38,426 nucleotides of DNA from Gammaproteobacteria bacterium (GCA_903970465.1 CAJCIO010000163.1:1-38426), one strand, 5' to 3'. Counted from the first letter of the stretch, positions 15,215-23,953 are shown. Program-made: numbers and translations. Notes: generated from the letters alone by a model not told the origin.

Positions 15215-16263
15215 CGCTCCACACCGTCGAAAACCGCGCCTGCGTCGCCTTTGGCATCAAGGACGTGCGCCAGGTCCAGCAGCCCCTGATTTACGCGCCG
15301 GATGAGCAAGTGCTGGTACGCATCGCGCGGGGCGGCATCTGCGGCTCGGATATCCATTACTACCAGCACGCCCGTGCAGGCATGTCGATTCTCAAGAATC
15401 CGTTGGTGTTGGGCCACGAGTTCATCGGTGTGATCGACGCAGTACCCACGGGCAGTCGGTTGAAGGTCGGCCAGCGTGTCGCGATCAATCCGTCGCAGCC
15501 GTGCAACCGCTGCGCGCTATGCCTGGAGGGCAAGCAGAATGTCTGCCGCAGCATGAAGTTCATGGGCAGCGCGCAGTTCGATCCCCACGTCGATGGTGGT
15601 TTTTGCGAATACGTGGCGGTGACCGAGCAACAATGCGTGCCCTATGCCGAGCAGGCTGCGGACCGCGTCATGGTGTTCGCCGAGCCGCTGGCGGTGGCGA
15701 TTCATGCGGTGCATCAGGCCGGTGATCTGGTGGGCAAAAGAGTCCTGGTGACAGGGTCCGGCCCCATAGGCTGCCTGGTGATTGCCGCCGCGCGCACTGC
15801 CGGCGCTACCGAAGTGGTGGCGACGGACATGAGCCCTCGTTGCCGGGCGTTGGCATTGCAGATGGGCGCCGACCGCGCGGTCGATCCGAGCGATGAATCC
15901 AGCACTGCGCCCTGGGGTGAAGGCGGCGGCTACTTCGACGTCTGCTTCGAAGCGTCTGGCGCACCCGCAGCCATCGCTTCGACGGCGACCTTTACCCGGC
16001 CCAAAGGCACTGTGGTGCAAGTGGGCATGGGCCCTGCGACAGTGGAAATGCCCTTGGGCCTGTTGTTGGTCAAGGAGGTGAAAGTGGTGGGGTCATTCCG
16101 TTTTGTCGACGAGTTCGCGACTTCGGTGCGCTGGCTCGAGAGCGGCCGTATCGATCCCTTGCCGCTGGTGTCGGCCGAGTTCCGTCAGGATCAGGTCGTC
16201 GAAGCGCTGGAAATGGCCGGCGACAAGAGCCGTGCCGCGAAAGTGCAATTGGTGTTTGCCTGA
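15211..16263 (+). CDS. idnD: Zinc-dependent L-idonate 5-dehydrogenase
   Basis: A 350-aa medium-chain dehydrogenase. Catalytic zinc ligands are C44 (GGICGSDIHYY), H69 and E70 (VLGHEFIGV). The structural zinc set is C98, C101, C104 and C112 (QPCNRCALCLEGKQNVC). The nucleotide fold has GSGPIGCL. The N-terminal HYYQHARAGMSILKNPLVLGHE pattern is specific for the IdnD/sorbitol-dehydrogenase branch, which oxidises L-idonate to 5-keto-D-gluconate; RspB-like relatives oxidise L-gulonate to fructuronate. Its start overlaps the transporter stop. With the SDR and the ManD-type dehydratase it gives a complete chain to 2-keto-3-deoxygluconate. Confidence 0.88.
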   Translation: MTLHTVENRACVAFGIKDVRQVQQPLIYAPDEQVLVRIARGGICGSDIHYYQHARAGMSILKNPLVLGHEFIGVIDAVPTGSRLKVGQRVAINPSQPCNRCALCLEGKQNVCRSMKFMGSAQFDPHVDGGFCEYVAVTEQQCVPYAEQAADRVMVFAEPLAVAIHAVHQAGDLVGKRVLVTGSGPIGCLVIAAARTAGATEVVATDMSPRCRALALQMGADRAVDPSDESSTAPWGEGGGYFDVCFEASGAPAAIASTATFTRPKGTVVQVGMGPATVEMPLGLLLVKEVKVVGSFRFVDEFATSVRWLESGRIDPLPLVSAEFRQDQVVEALEMAGDKSRAAKVQLVFA

Positions 16264-16312
16264 CCGCGGGCCGTTTCGCATCGATCGGCAACGCGGCTGC
16301 AATGCTCGGTCG

Positions 16313-16440
16313 TCAAGCCAGCCGACTGCCGCGTTCGATCACCCACTTCACCAGAAACGGCCCCACCACTATCACGGTGAACAACCGCAGCGCCTGCATC
16401 GCCAGCGCGGTGAACCAACCGGGCAGGGCGACGTGCGGGG
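16313..16440 (-). pseudogene. Possible 3' remnant of a membrane-protein gene
   Basis: Directly after the TspO stop, on the same strand but in another frame, about 42 codons encode a coherent hydrophobic C-terminus, including GWFTALAMQALRLFTVIVVG and ending in VIERGSRLA before TGA. The pattern resembles the C-terminal end of AbrB-type or similar multi-helix transporters. No start codon or upstream body in this frame looks like a real gene, so this may be the leftover tail of a deleted gene. Weak call; it could be chance. Confidence 0.3.
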
Positions 16441-16881
16441 TCAGCGGTTGTGCCGCAGGATTGAAAAATTCAACGCAGCCGCGACGGTGAGCCAAACCAG
16501 ATAGGGAAACAGAATCAGCCCGGTGATGATGTCCAGCCTCAACGCCAGGAATATCATTGCCGCCACGACGATCCAGAGAATAGAAATAATCACCATCCCT
16601 GCACCCAGGCGATTGGCGCCGAAAAACACCGGTGTCCACAGCGTGTTGAGCGCAATCTGAGCCGCCCACAACGCGAGTACCGTTTGACTGTCGGCCAGCA
16701 AGGTGAGCCGATAGCCCGCCCAGGAAAGCAGTAGGTAGATAGTCACCCAAGCCGCAGGGAATGCCCAGTTCGGCGGAGTGAACCTGGGTTTCTTCAGGGA
16801 TTCGTACCATGCCCCAGGCTTGAAAATCATGCCGGTGGTGGCCGCAGCACAGCAGGCCAGGAGAAAGAGGTAGAAAGTCAT
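16441..16881 (-). CDS. tspO: TspO/MBR-family tryptophan-rich membrane protein
   Basis: The 146-aa, five-helix protein has the family core GAWYESLKKPRFTPPNWAFPAAWVTIYLLLSWAGYRL, followed by ALWAAQIALNTLWTPVFFGANRLGAGMVIISILWI. The WY-x(3)-KKP-x-FTPPNWAFP element is diagnostic. Bacterial TspO sits in the membrane, binds porphyrins and cholesterol-like ligands, and influences tetrapyrrole metabolism and stress responses. AGGA precedes the ATG. Length is slightly below the usual 150-160 aa. The gene probably forms its own transcript; the 183 bases upstream hold no gene. Confidence 0.92.
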   Translation of the reverse strand: MTFYLFLLACCAAATTGMIFKPGAWYESLKKPRFTPPNWAFPAAWVTIYLLLSWAGYRLTLLADSQTVLALWAAQIALNTLWTPVFFGANRLGAGMVIISILWIVVAAMIFLALRLDIITGLILFPYLVWLTVAAALNFSILRHNR

Positions 16882-17064
16882 GTGTCGTCCTGTTGGGTGG
16901 GGGGCAACCCTGGAACGTCCGGGTCGTCGTCCCCAGCTTTGAACATCTAACCCACGAGAAAGTCCATGGGTTGACGTGATTGCAGGGAAAGGCGCGGGAC
17001 AGTCCGTGCAAGCGCCGGACTATCCTCCCCGACTGGCTCGTGGCCTGGCCTCGAAGGCTCGGGG

Positions 17065-17352
17065 TCAATGCTTTTGCGAACCGTTGGTTTCATCGCAGTG
17101 GCCGTTGTCTTCCACGTCATGCTTCTGTTTGCGGTTTTTCTTGAAGCCGCGCAGGTTCATCAATGCCAGGAATACTTGCAGGATGATCAAGGCATAAGCA
17201 TCGGCATGCAGCCCCCAGATCACCCACAACACATTGCTGAGGGCGAAGCACCAGAAGCCGATCATGCGCCGGGTGGGCTTGCTGGAACCGGTAAACCAGG
17301 CAGCAAACACGGTGACGGCCATGGCGGGCCATTGCAGCAGGTCGATAAGCAT
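17065..17352 (-). CDS. Small three-helix membrane protein, SemiSWEET/PQ-loop-like in layout
   Basis: The start at 17352 has AAGGA upstream. The 95-aa protein has three hydrophobic segments, at about residues 3-20, 31-48 and 52-68, then a highly charged tail (FKKNRKQKHDVEDNGHCDE). RRMIGFWCFALSNVLWVIWG and YALIILQVFLALMNLRG resemble small Pseudomonas proteins often annotated as amino-acid transporter or hypothetical. Three helices fit half of a PQ-loop/SWEET transporter working as a dimer, but the sequence similarity is not strong enough to assign a substrate. It lies downstream of the hydrolase gene on the same strand, with a gap of about 200 bases. Confidence 0.78.
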   Translation of the reverse strand: MLIDLLQWPAMAVTVFAAWFTGSSKPTRRMIGFWCFALSNVLWVIWGLHADAYALIILQVFLALMNLRGFKKNRKQKHDVEDNGHCDETNGSQKH

Positions 17353-17551
17353 CCACAGGGTCCTTGAGCGGGATGACGGGCAGGACGAGGCGCTATCGAG
17401 CCTCGGCCCATGCATTGCAGTATCGACACGTTGGAGGGGGCAAGGGCAGGAAGGTTTAACTGGAAGCAGACTGTCGGGCCCACACCAGGCGTTCAGGGCT
17501 GGCGATACATCGTCAGCGCTGCTGTTGGCGCAGTGGGATGCGAGGTCGTCC

Positions 17552-18706
17552 TCATTGCGGCAACGGCGTGCCATTGCCATCCAGCACCTGCAGCATCACT
17601 TGCGCCTGCCACTGAAAATACGGATTGAACGTAAGCCGGGAAAATACCTTGCCCGGCTCGCGCAGGCCGTAATCGGAGTACCACACCGGCTCGCCCTTGA
17701 GGCACTTTTGCATGTCGGTGGCGTCCTGGCCGTTCCAGCAGATGCGCTGGCTGCCGTGGCTGCCATAGAGTGGGTTGTCCGGGGAGAACAGCAGGCTCAT
17801 GTGCGAGAACTGGGCGATGCGTTGGTCCGGGAAGTAATCGCTGCGCGCGAGGACCCGGGGCAGGGCATCGCTCTGGGCCGGGTTGCTGCCGTACCAGACC
17901 AGGCGGCTGGCCGGGTGAGTGAAGCGGCGGTTGAACTGCTGCAGCACGTAGTCGGCATCCAGCACCGAATCGTGCTGGGTGATGGCGATGAACACCGGCT
18001 TGGTGTACGGGCCGCGCTTGAGGTCGGATTGCGCCAGCAAGGCGCTGCGGTAGAACTGCGCGAAGCCGTTGGTGGGCACGTTGAGGTAGCGCACCGGGGT
18101 CTGCATCGGTCGCACGCCGCTGTCGGGTTTCGCCAGCCAGGGGCGAAACCAGCCAATGTACTGAGTGAGCCAGGCATAGCCGTTGCTCGGCCGAAAGGCT
18201 GGGGAGAACAGCACCAGCCCGGCGATATCGTCGTGCTCGTAGGCGTAGTCCAGCACCAGGTTGGCACCGGTCGAGAAACCTCCCAGATACACCTCGGGCA
18301 CTTCCTGGCGCAGCACCTGTGCCTGATCGCGGACCACCTGCTGCCACTGCGCCAGTGTCACATCGAGCATGTCCTTGGGCTGGGTGCCGTGGCCGGGTAG
18401 CAACAGGGTACGCACCAGATAGCCCTGTTTGGCCAGTTGCGGAGCGATATCGTTGAACGACCAAGGCGAATCGCCCAGCCCGTGCACCAGCAGAATGCCT
18501 TTTTTCGCGATGCCGCTGGGGCGCCATTCACGCGGGGCGTTCCAGGCGATTTCGGCGTCGTGGTCCGGGGTCTGGAACGCGCGGTGCTGCTGCATCCAGG
18601 CGATGGTCTGTTGCTGGTACGCCGTGAAGCTGAGCGGCTGCGCGAGTGCCGACCCTGCGGACAGGGCGAGCACCAGCGCGAGCATGGCAAAGGGTTTTGG
18701 GGCCAA
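17552..18706 (-). CDS. Exported alpha/beta-fold serine hydrolase (lysophospholipase/esterase-like)
   Basis: Start choice: a TTG at 18706 has GAGGA nine bases upstream and yields MAPKPFAMLALVLALSAGSA, a good signal peptide ending near ALA-Q. A GTG at 18742 is the alternative. The mature part has the oxyanion motif LLVHGLGDSPWSF (about 73-85), LLLPGHGTQPKDML and the nucleophile elbow GGFSTGANL (S145), with a probable acid at ITQHDSVLDADY and His at QFSHMSLLF. The family is alpha/beta hydrolase of about 384 aa, periplasmic or outer-membrane-facing. The C-terminal part (LYGSHGSQRICWNGQDATDM) looks specific to a Pseudomonas lineage. Substrate unknown. Confidence 0.82.
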   Translation of the reverse strand: MAPKPFAMLALVLALSAGSALAQPLSFTAYQQQTIAWMQQHRAFQTPDHDAEIAWNAPREWRPSGIAKKGILLVHGLGDSPWSFNDIAPQLAKQGYLVRTLLLPGHGTQPKDMLDVTLAQWQQVVRDQAQVLRQEVPEVYLGGFSTGANLVLDYAYEHDDIAGLVLFSPAFRPSNGYAWLTQYIGWFRPWLAKPDSGVRPMQTPVRYLNVPTNGFAQFYRSALLAQSDLKRGPYTKPVFIAITQHDSVLDADYVLQQFNRRFTHPASRLVWYGSNPAQSDALPRVLARSDYFPDQRIAQFSHMSLLFSPDNPLYGSHGSQRICWNGQDATDMQKCLKGEPVWYSDYGLREPGKVFSRLTFNPYFQWQAQVMLQVLDGNGTPLPQ

Positions 18707-18793
18707 GGTGCGGGATCCTCGAATAGCTCGGCAGATGAGCACAGCACTGGCCGGGACATTAGCACCACCGGCCCCAGGTCCGCTAACCGCCGA

Positions 18794-19591
18794 TCAATTC
18801 TGAATGGCTTGCACCGATCCGCCGTCGACCCGCAGGTTGGAGCCATTGATGAACGAAGCGCGGTCCGACACCAGCAGAGCGATGGCAGCCGCCACCTCTT
18901 CGACCTTGCCGCGGCGCTTCTGCACGATGCCGGGACGCTCTTCTTCGAGGAAACTTTGAATGGCCTGCTCGAACGATACCCCCAGCTCCTCGGCACGTTT
19001 TTTCATCATGCCGTCGGTCATGCCGGTCTCGATGAACGCCGGTGCCACGGTGTTGCACAGCACGCCATGGGCAGCCTCTTTGTACGACAGGTTCTTGATG
19101 AACGCGCCCAGCGCGGCCTTGGCGACGTTGTACACGGCCTCTTCCCAATAGGGCTGCACGGAGTTCTCCGAAGTGATGCACACCAGCCGACCCCAGCCAC
19201 GGGCACGCATCGGCGGGATGGCGGCACGGGCAACGCGCACGGCCGAGAAGAAGTCGGTGCTCCAGGCTTCTTGATAGTCCTCGTCGGACAGTTCCAGTGG
19301 ATCGCCCTTGGCGCCGGTCACACCGGCCGTGTGCACAACGATATCGACCTGGCCGAAGCGCGCTTCGCCTTGTTTGATCAGGTTGTCGACCTCGCTTTGC
19401 TGAGTCATGTCGGCGGCCAGCAACAGCGGCTCGCCGGGCAGGCCCTCGGCGGCTTTTTGCAGCGCATCGAGTTTCAGGTCGGTGAGAATCAGGTGTACGC
19501 CTTCTTCGCTGAGCTGCTTGGCCGTGGCCAGGCCAATGCCGCCGCTGGCGCCGGTGATGAGCGCGACGCGCCCTTTGATTGCCAGATCCAT
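18794..19591 (-). CDS. SDR-family oxidoreductase
   Basis: A 265-aa classical short-chain dehydrogenase: TGASGGIG (13-20), HTAG (87-90), catalytic S141 (CITSENS), Y154 and K158 (VYNVAKAALG), and a closing GSNLRVDGGSVQAI. GAGGT precedes the ATG at 19591. The long segment between the active site and the C-terminus (FLEEERPGIVQKRRGKVEEVAAAIALLVSD) fits 3-oxoacyl-ACP-reductase-like or hydroxysteroid-dehydrogenase-like members. The partner substrate cannot be deduced. It is 88 bases upstream of the hydrolase start on the same strand and may share its transcript. Confidence 0.85.
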   Translation of the reverse strand: MDLAIKGRVALITGASGGIGLATAKQLSEEGVHLILTDLKLDALQKAAEGLPGEPLLLAADMTQQSEVDNLIKQGEARFGQVDIVVHTAGVTGAKGDPLELSDEDYQEAWSTDFFSAVRVARAAIPPMRARGWGRLVCITSENSVQPYWEEAVYNVAKAALGAFIKNLSYKEAAHGVLCNTVAPAFIETGMTDGMMKKRAEELGVSFEQAIQSFLEEERPGIVQKRRGKVEEVAAAIALLVSDRASFINGSNLRVDGGSVQAIQN

Positions 19592-19704
19592 AGATACCTC
19601 GTTCGCAGGGTGGGGCCGGACAGGCCGGCATTATCAATACCGACCTTGGGCGGGCGGTGGCCGTTCAAACGGATGTGGTGCGGTGTTGATGCGAGGCTGA
19701 GCGC

Positions 19705-19833
19705 TCAGGTGATTCCAGGTGATTTGTCGCCAGCTGTGCCGGCCTGTTCGCGGCCAAACAGGAGTCGGCTCAGGAACTGGTGTCTCTGTGCAAGCCAGGG
19801 TTGTACGTTCGGCGGCAAAGAGGTCATTTGCAT
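19705..19833 (-). CDS. Possible 42-aa ORF in an otherwise empty 400-base gap
   Basis: The stretch 19592-19993 has no recognised gene. Within it an ATG at 19833, with GGAG eight bases upstream, opens a 42-codon frame ending at 19705. The peptide contains TSLPPNVQPWLAQRHQFLSR and RLLFGREQAGTAGD, which reads like coding sequence but matches nothing I know. It could be a small protein, a gene remnant or chance. A 6-bp inverted repeat (CCTGTT/AACAGG, near 19741-19760) lies inside it. Confidence 0.22.
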   Translation of the reverse strand: MQMTSLPPNVQPWLAQRHQFLSRLLFGREQAGTAGDKSPGIT

Positions 19834-19993
19834 CACTGCAACTCCATCGCAAGCCGCTGGTCGTCATAGTCAGCAAGCAATTTGAACGTCCGCACGCGCT
19901 CGCCAGTCATCCGCAATGCAGCGACTCGCGAGTAGCACATCCATAGTGCTCAGCACCGTTGCTCGTGATGACCAGCCCCTGAGGAGACACCCG

Positions 19994-21091
19994 ATGAGCG
20001 ATCTACCCGCGAACCGATCCACTGTGCACCCGATTCCGTTTCAGCCGTCCTTCGAGCAAATCCCGGAAGACGAATCCGAAACCGCCAAGGAGCTGGCCGA
20101 CACCCTGCGCGGCATCATGCAGACCACCTTCGATGACCACGGTCACGCCTACCGCAGCGTGCACGCCAAGGGCCACGGGCTGCTACGCGGCCATATCACC
20201 GTGCTCGACAATCTGGCGCCGGAGTTGGCCCAGGGCGCATTCGCCAAGCCGGGCACATTGCCGGTGGTCCTGCGTTTTTCCACCAACCCAGGCGACGTGC
20301 TCGACGACAAAGTCTCGACCCCTCGCGGACTGGCGCTGAAGATCATCGGCGTAGAGGGCGCGCGGTTGCCGGGCAGCGAAGGTGACGTGACCCAGGACTT
20401 CGTCATGCAGAACGCCAAGGCCTTTACCGCGCCGACGCCCAAGGCGTTTCTCAAGACCCTGAAGCTTCTGGCCAAGACCACTGACAAAGGCCCCGGATTG
20501 AAAAAGGCGTTATCGGCCGTGTTGCGGGGCGTCGAGTCGGCCATCGAGTCCATGGGCGGTGAAAGCGGGACCCTCAAGAGCCTGGGTGGCCACCCGAAGA
20601 CCCATGTCCTGGGCGAGAGCTTCAACACCGTGGTGCCGTTCCTTTACGGGCCCTATTACGCCAAATTGGCGGTGGTGCCGGTCGCGCCGTCGCTGACGGC
20701 ACTGACCGATCAGCCAGTGGATCTGGACGACAACCCTGATGGCTTGCGCCAGGCGGTGAGCGAGTACTTCAGCACGCAGGGCGGGATCTGGGAGGTGCGC
20801 ATCCAACTGGCCACCGATGCCGAGAAGATGCCGATCGAAGACGCCTCGGTGACCTGGCCCGAAGATCTCAGCCCCTATGTGACGGTGGCGCGCATTGAAG
20901 TCCCGGCGCAGGCGGCCTGGAGCAGCGAAGGGGTGAGGGATATCGACGATGGCATGGCGTTCAGCCCTTGGCACGGGTTGGCGCAGCATCGGCCGTTGGG
21001 TGGAGTGATGCGTGTGCGCAAGCCGGCGTATGAGATGTCGTCGGGGTTTCGCGCCACGCACAACGGTTGCCCGATGCATGAGCCGCGGTAG
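19994..21091 (+). CDS. Catalase-fold haem protein (small catalase-related family)
   Basis: GGAG lies 8 bases ahead of the ATG at 19994, giving 365 aa. The protein has the catalase core in compact form: the active-site His region (SVHAKGHGLLRGHITV), RFSTNPGDVLDD, the Asn region TQDFVMQNAKAFTAP, and near the C-terminus FSPWHGLAQHRPLGGVMRVRKPAYEMSS, where the Tyr is the likely proximal haem ligand and the Arg two turns before supports it. Full-size catalases are about 480-750 aa, so this belongs to the reduced catalase-like group whose activity may be peroxidase rather than catalase. No signal peptide is seen. Single-gene transcript, convergent with ydeP. Confidence 0.85.
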   Translation: MSDLPANRSTVHPIPFQPSFEQIPEDESETAKELADTLRGIMQTTFDDHGHAYRSVHAKGHGLLRGHITVLDNLAPELAQGAFAKPGTLPVVLRFSTNPGDVLDDKVSTPRGLALKIIGVEGARLPGSEGDVTQDFVMQNAKAFTAPTPKAFLKTLKLLAKTTDKGPGLKKALSAVLRGVESAIESMGGESGTLKSLGGHPKTHVLGESFNTVVPFLYGPYYAKLAVVPVAPSLTALTDQPVDLDDNPDGLRQAVSEYFSTQGGIWEVRIQLATDAEKMPIEDASVTWPEDLSPYVTVARIEVPAQAAWSSEGVRDIDDGMAFSPWHGLAQHRPLGGVMRVRKPAYEMSSGFRATHNGCPMHEPR

Positions 21092-21140
21092 GCTGATCCG
21101 AGCTATGGGCTGAAGCCGATTGCCCCTGTTGCCGCTGAAG

Positions 21141-21167
21141 GCACACCCTTGCTTGCGTAGGGTGTGC
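21141..21167. terminator. Hairpin between convergent catalase-like and ydeP genes
   Basis: GCACACCCT (21141-21149) and AGGGTGTGC (21159-21167) form a perfect 9-bp stem with a nine-base loop. It sits midway in the 115-base gap between two converging stop codons, the usual place for a bidirectional terminator, although no clear T-run flanks it. Confidence 0.5.
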
Positions 21168-21206
21168 GTTCGGCGGCGAGGGGCCATCAGCCCTGATACA
21201 TCCCTT

Positions 21207-23564
21207 TCAGGCCACCTGGTCTTTAGCCGGCAACGCATGCTCAAGATCCGCAGGTCCCGGCTGCACCTTGCGCACCGTCACCGGCACCGACTTGGCCGCC
21301 GGCACCTTGCTGCGTTCAGCGTGGTGCCAGAGCGGCACCAGGGCGTTGCACTCAGGGTAGTAAGCCGCCGCACAACCGGCCGGGATGTCGTAGGCGATGA
21401 TCTGCAGCGGTCCTACTTCCCGTAGCACTTCGGGCTCGATAGCCGTGCGCACCGTTACCCAGTCTCCCGCCGCCAGGCCGAAACGGACAATGTCGCTGCG
21501 ATTGAGGAAAATCACCGTGCGCGTCCCCTGCACGCCGCGAAAACGGTCGTTGTAGCCATACACCGTGGTGTTGAACTGATCGTTGCTGCGTAGCGTCATC
21601 AGTTGCAGCACGTCGCGGCGGTTTGGCGAGGTGGCGACATCATCGTCCTCATCCAGGCCTTGGGGCGCAACGAACTGCGCCTTGCCCGACGGCGTAGTCC
21701 ACTTGCGTTCGTAGGCGCCCAGTGGCCGATGGAAACCGCCGGGCTCCCACATGCGCGTTTCCATGTCGTGGAAGATCTGCGGGTAGACCTCGGCGATGGC
21801 TGCTCGGACCAGCGCGTAGTCACGACGCCAGGCCTCCCACGGAATGCGCTCGGCACCGCTCAATGTGGCTTGGGCGAGGGCGGCAATGATCGCCACTTCA
21901 GCGCGCAGGTGCTCGCTGGCCGGGGTGCTGGTGCCTTTCCAGGCGCGTACGCAACCGGTGCTGTCCTCGGTGCTGTAGACCTGCTCGACACCGTCCTGAC
22001 GGTCGCTTTCGATGCGCCCCAGGCACGGCAGCAGCCAGCCGCTGTTGCCGGGAAACAGGTGAGTACGATTGAGCTTGGTCGCCACTTGCACGTTCAGGCT
22101 CAGGCCCTCCCAGGCCGGCTCCATACGGCTGGTGTCCGGCACGGCCCGCAGGAAGTTGCCGCCCAGACCGATAAAACCCTTCACGCTGCCATCGAGAATG
22201 CCCTTGCAGGCATCCACCGTGGCCAGGCCCTTGTGGGGCGGCACCTGGATACCGAACAGCGCTTCGAGCTTGTCCTTCGGCACTTTGGCCGGGTCTTCGG
22301 TAATGCCCACCGTGCGCTGGCCCTGCACGTTGGAATGGCCGCGTACCGGGCAGATCCCGGCGCCGACCTTGCCGATGTTGCCGCGCAACAGCAACAGGTT
22401 GACCAGCATCTGCACGTTCTGTACGCCGTGGCGGTGCTGGGTCATGCCCATGCCGTAGACGATCATCACCTTGTCGCTGCGCGCATAGACCGTGGCGGCG
22501 GCTTCCAGAGCGCCACGGTCGAGGCCGGAGCGCCGCTCCAGTTGCGCCCAGTCGTGGCCGTCGGCTTCAGCGACCAGGCTGTCGAGGCCTTCGGTGTGCT
22601 GCGCGATGAATGCATGGTCGAGCACCGCCGGGCGGCCCTCGGCAGCCGCATCGCGGTCCATCGCCAGCAGAGCTTTGATGATGCCCATGACCGCCGCGGT
22701 ATCGCCGCCGATCTTCACCTGATGGTATTGGGTGCTGATGATGGTCGAATCCGGGCCGAGCATCTCGGCCGGGGACTGAGGATTGACGAAGCGCTCCAGG
22801 CCGCGCTCGCGTATCGGGTTGAAGGTGATGATCGGCACCTGGCGCTTGCGTGCTTCTTGCAGCGGATGGAGCATGCGCGGGCTGTTGCTGCCGACGTTCT
22901 GACCGAAGAAAAAAATGCAATCGGTGTGCTCGAAGTCCGCCAGCGTCACCGTGCCCACCGGCACCCCGATGCTCTCCTGCAAGCCCACTGAGGTGCTCTC
23001 GTGGCACATGTTGGAGCTGTCGGGGAGGTTGTTGGTACCGTACGCGCGGGCAAACAGCTGCCACATGAACGAGGCTTCCAGCGAGGCGCGGCCAGAGGCG
23101 TAGAAGACCACGCTGTCGGGCGCCAGGGTGCGCAACTGCGCGCCGATCTCGCGGTAGGCCTGCTCCCATTCCACAGCCTGGTAATGACCGCTGGCGGCGT
23201 CGAAGCGCAACGGATGGGTCAGGCGCCCGTGGCGCTCCAGGTCGTAGTCGCTCCAGTTGCGCAGTTCGCTGACCGGGTGCCGAGCGAAGAAATCCGGCCC
23301 GGTCTTCTTGGACGTCAACTCCCAGGCCGTGGCCTTGGCGCCGTTCTCGCAGAACTCCAGCGCGTGGGGATTGCCGGGCTTGGCCCAGGCGCAGCTGACA
23401 CAGGCAAAGCCATCCGGCTTGTTCTGCTTGATCAAGGCCAGAGGGGCCTGGGCGAGGGCTTGTTGGCGCCAGAGAATGTTCATCACCGAGAACGCCGAGC
23501 CCCAGCCTCCGGAGGCGTCAGCGTAGGGGCGATAGCGGGCTGCCTGGGGATGGATGATGTTCAT
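21207..23564 (-). CDS. ydeP: FdhF/YdeP-family molybdopterin oxidoreductase
   Basis: The ATG at 23564, with GAGG eight bases upstream, gives 785 aa. The N-terminus holds a reduced iron-sulfur motif (C55, C58, C72: FACVSCAWAKPGNPHALEFC). NMCHESTSVGLQ (C187) is in the position of the molybdenum ligand. FFFGQNVGSNSPRMLHPLQEAR, ICPVRGHSNVQGQRTVGI and MTLRSNDQFNTTVYGYNDRFRG are signatures of the formate-dehydrogenase-H-like YdeP group. No twin-arginine signal, so cytoplasmic. E. coli YdeP is linked to acid resistance; the true electron donor is not known. A small unknown gene lies 128 bases upstream on the same strand. Confidence 0.9.
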   Translation of the reverse strand: MNIIHPQAARYRPYADASGGWGSAFSVMNILWRQQALAQAPLALIKQNKPDGFACVSCAWAKPGNPHALEFCENGAKATAWELTSKKTGPDFFARHPVSELRNWSDYDLERHGRLTHPLRFDAASGHYQAVEWEQAYREIGAQLRTLAPDSVVFYASGRASLEASFMWQLFARAYGTNNLPDSSNMCHESTSVGLQESIGVPVGTVTLADFEHTDCIFFFGQNVGSNSPRMLHPLQEARKRQVPIITFNPIRERGLERFVNPQSPAEMLGPDSTIISTQYHQVKIGGDTAAVMGIIKALLAMDRDAAAEGRPAVLDHAFIAQHTEGLDSLVAEADGHDWAQLERRSGLDRGALEAAATVYARSDKVMIVYGMGMTQHRHGVQNVQMLVNLLLLRGNIGKVGAGICPVRGHSNVQGQRTVGITEDPAKVPKDKLEALFGIQVPPHKGLATVDACKGILDGSVKGFIGLGGNFLRAVPDTSRMEPAWEGLSLNVQVATKLNRTHLFPGNSGWLLPCLGRIESDRQDGVEQVYSTEDSTGCVRAWKGTSTPASEHLRAEVAIIAALAQATLSGAERIPWEAWRRDYALVRAAIAEVYPQIFHDMETRMWEPGGFHRPLGAYERKWTTPSGKAQFVAPQGLDEDDDVATSPNRRDVLQLMTLRSNDQFNTTVYGYNDRFRGVQGTRTVIFLNRSDIVRFGLAAGDWVTVRTAIEPEVLREVGPLQIIAYDIPAGCAAAYYPECNALVPLWHHAERSKVPAAKSVPVTVRKVQPGPADLEHALPAKDQVA

Positions 23565-23692
23565 GTCGCAGTCCTCGTCACATAGGGGCAGGGCCTCGAT
23601 TGAACGGGCCCTGCAGTTACGACGAGAAGCTGTATGCAAAGGTTCGAAGTTCGTAGATGAAGACTTGCGCGGCCAAGGTGGATCCGGGGCCG

Positions 23693-23953
23693 TCAGTCCA
23701 AAATGATCGGATCCACTGGCGGCAGGACCTCAAGTTTGGCGTGCGAGCCTAATCCGCGTATTTCGTTGACGGCGTAAAGCAGCACCATCTGGAATGCCAA
23801 GGAGTTTTGCAGCTCCTTGGGTGTCAGGCGCCGCTCCACGCTTTGGTGCACCCCGGGATCGGTGAGGACCAGCAGCAAGCTGCTGCCCTGTCGTTCACAG
23901 GAATGCTTCAGCGGTGGATCCAGGCTGTCGAGCACTTCTTCGATTGAGGCCAT
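23693..23953 (-). CDS. 86-aa protein of unknown function upstream of ydeP
   Basis: The start at 23953 has AAGGAA at a proper distance. The product (MASIEEVLDSLDPPLKHSCE at its start) is soluble and mixed alpha/beta in appearance, with one Cys and a proline-rich acidic end (LEVLPPVDPIILD). I do not recognise it. It is on the same strand as ydeP and could be a small partner or accessory of that oxidoreductase, which is only an inference from position. The 266 bases between its start and the divergent dehydrogenase gene hold the promoters for both directions. Confidence 0.72.
   Translation of the reverse strand: MASIEEVLDSLDPPLKHSCERQGSSLLLVLTDPGVHQSVERRLTPKELQNSLAFQMVLLYAVNEIRGLGSHAKLEVLPPVDPIILD

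Noticed and set aside
16313..17068. 251-aa frame covering tspO in another frame
   Set aside because: Only its last 42 codons look protein-like; the rest is a shadow of tspO and upstream non-coding sequence.
21603..22991. 462-aa + strand frame across ydeP
   Set aside because: Shadow of the YdeP coding strand, without start signals or motifs.
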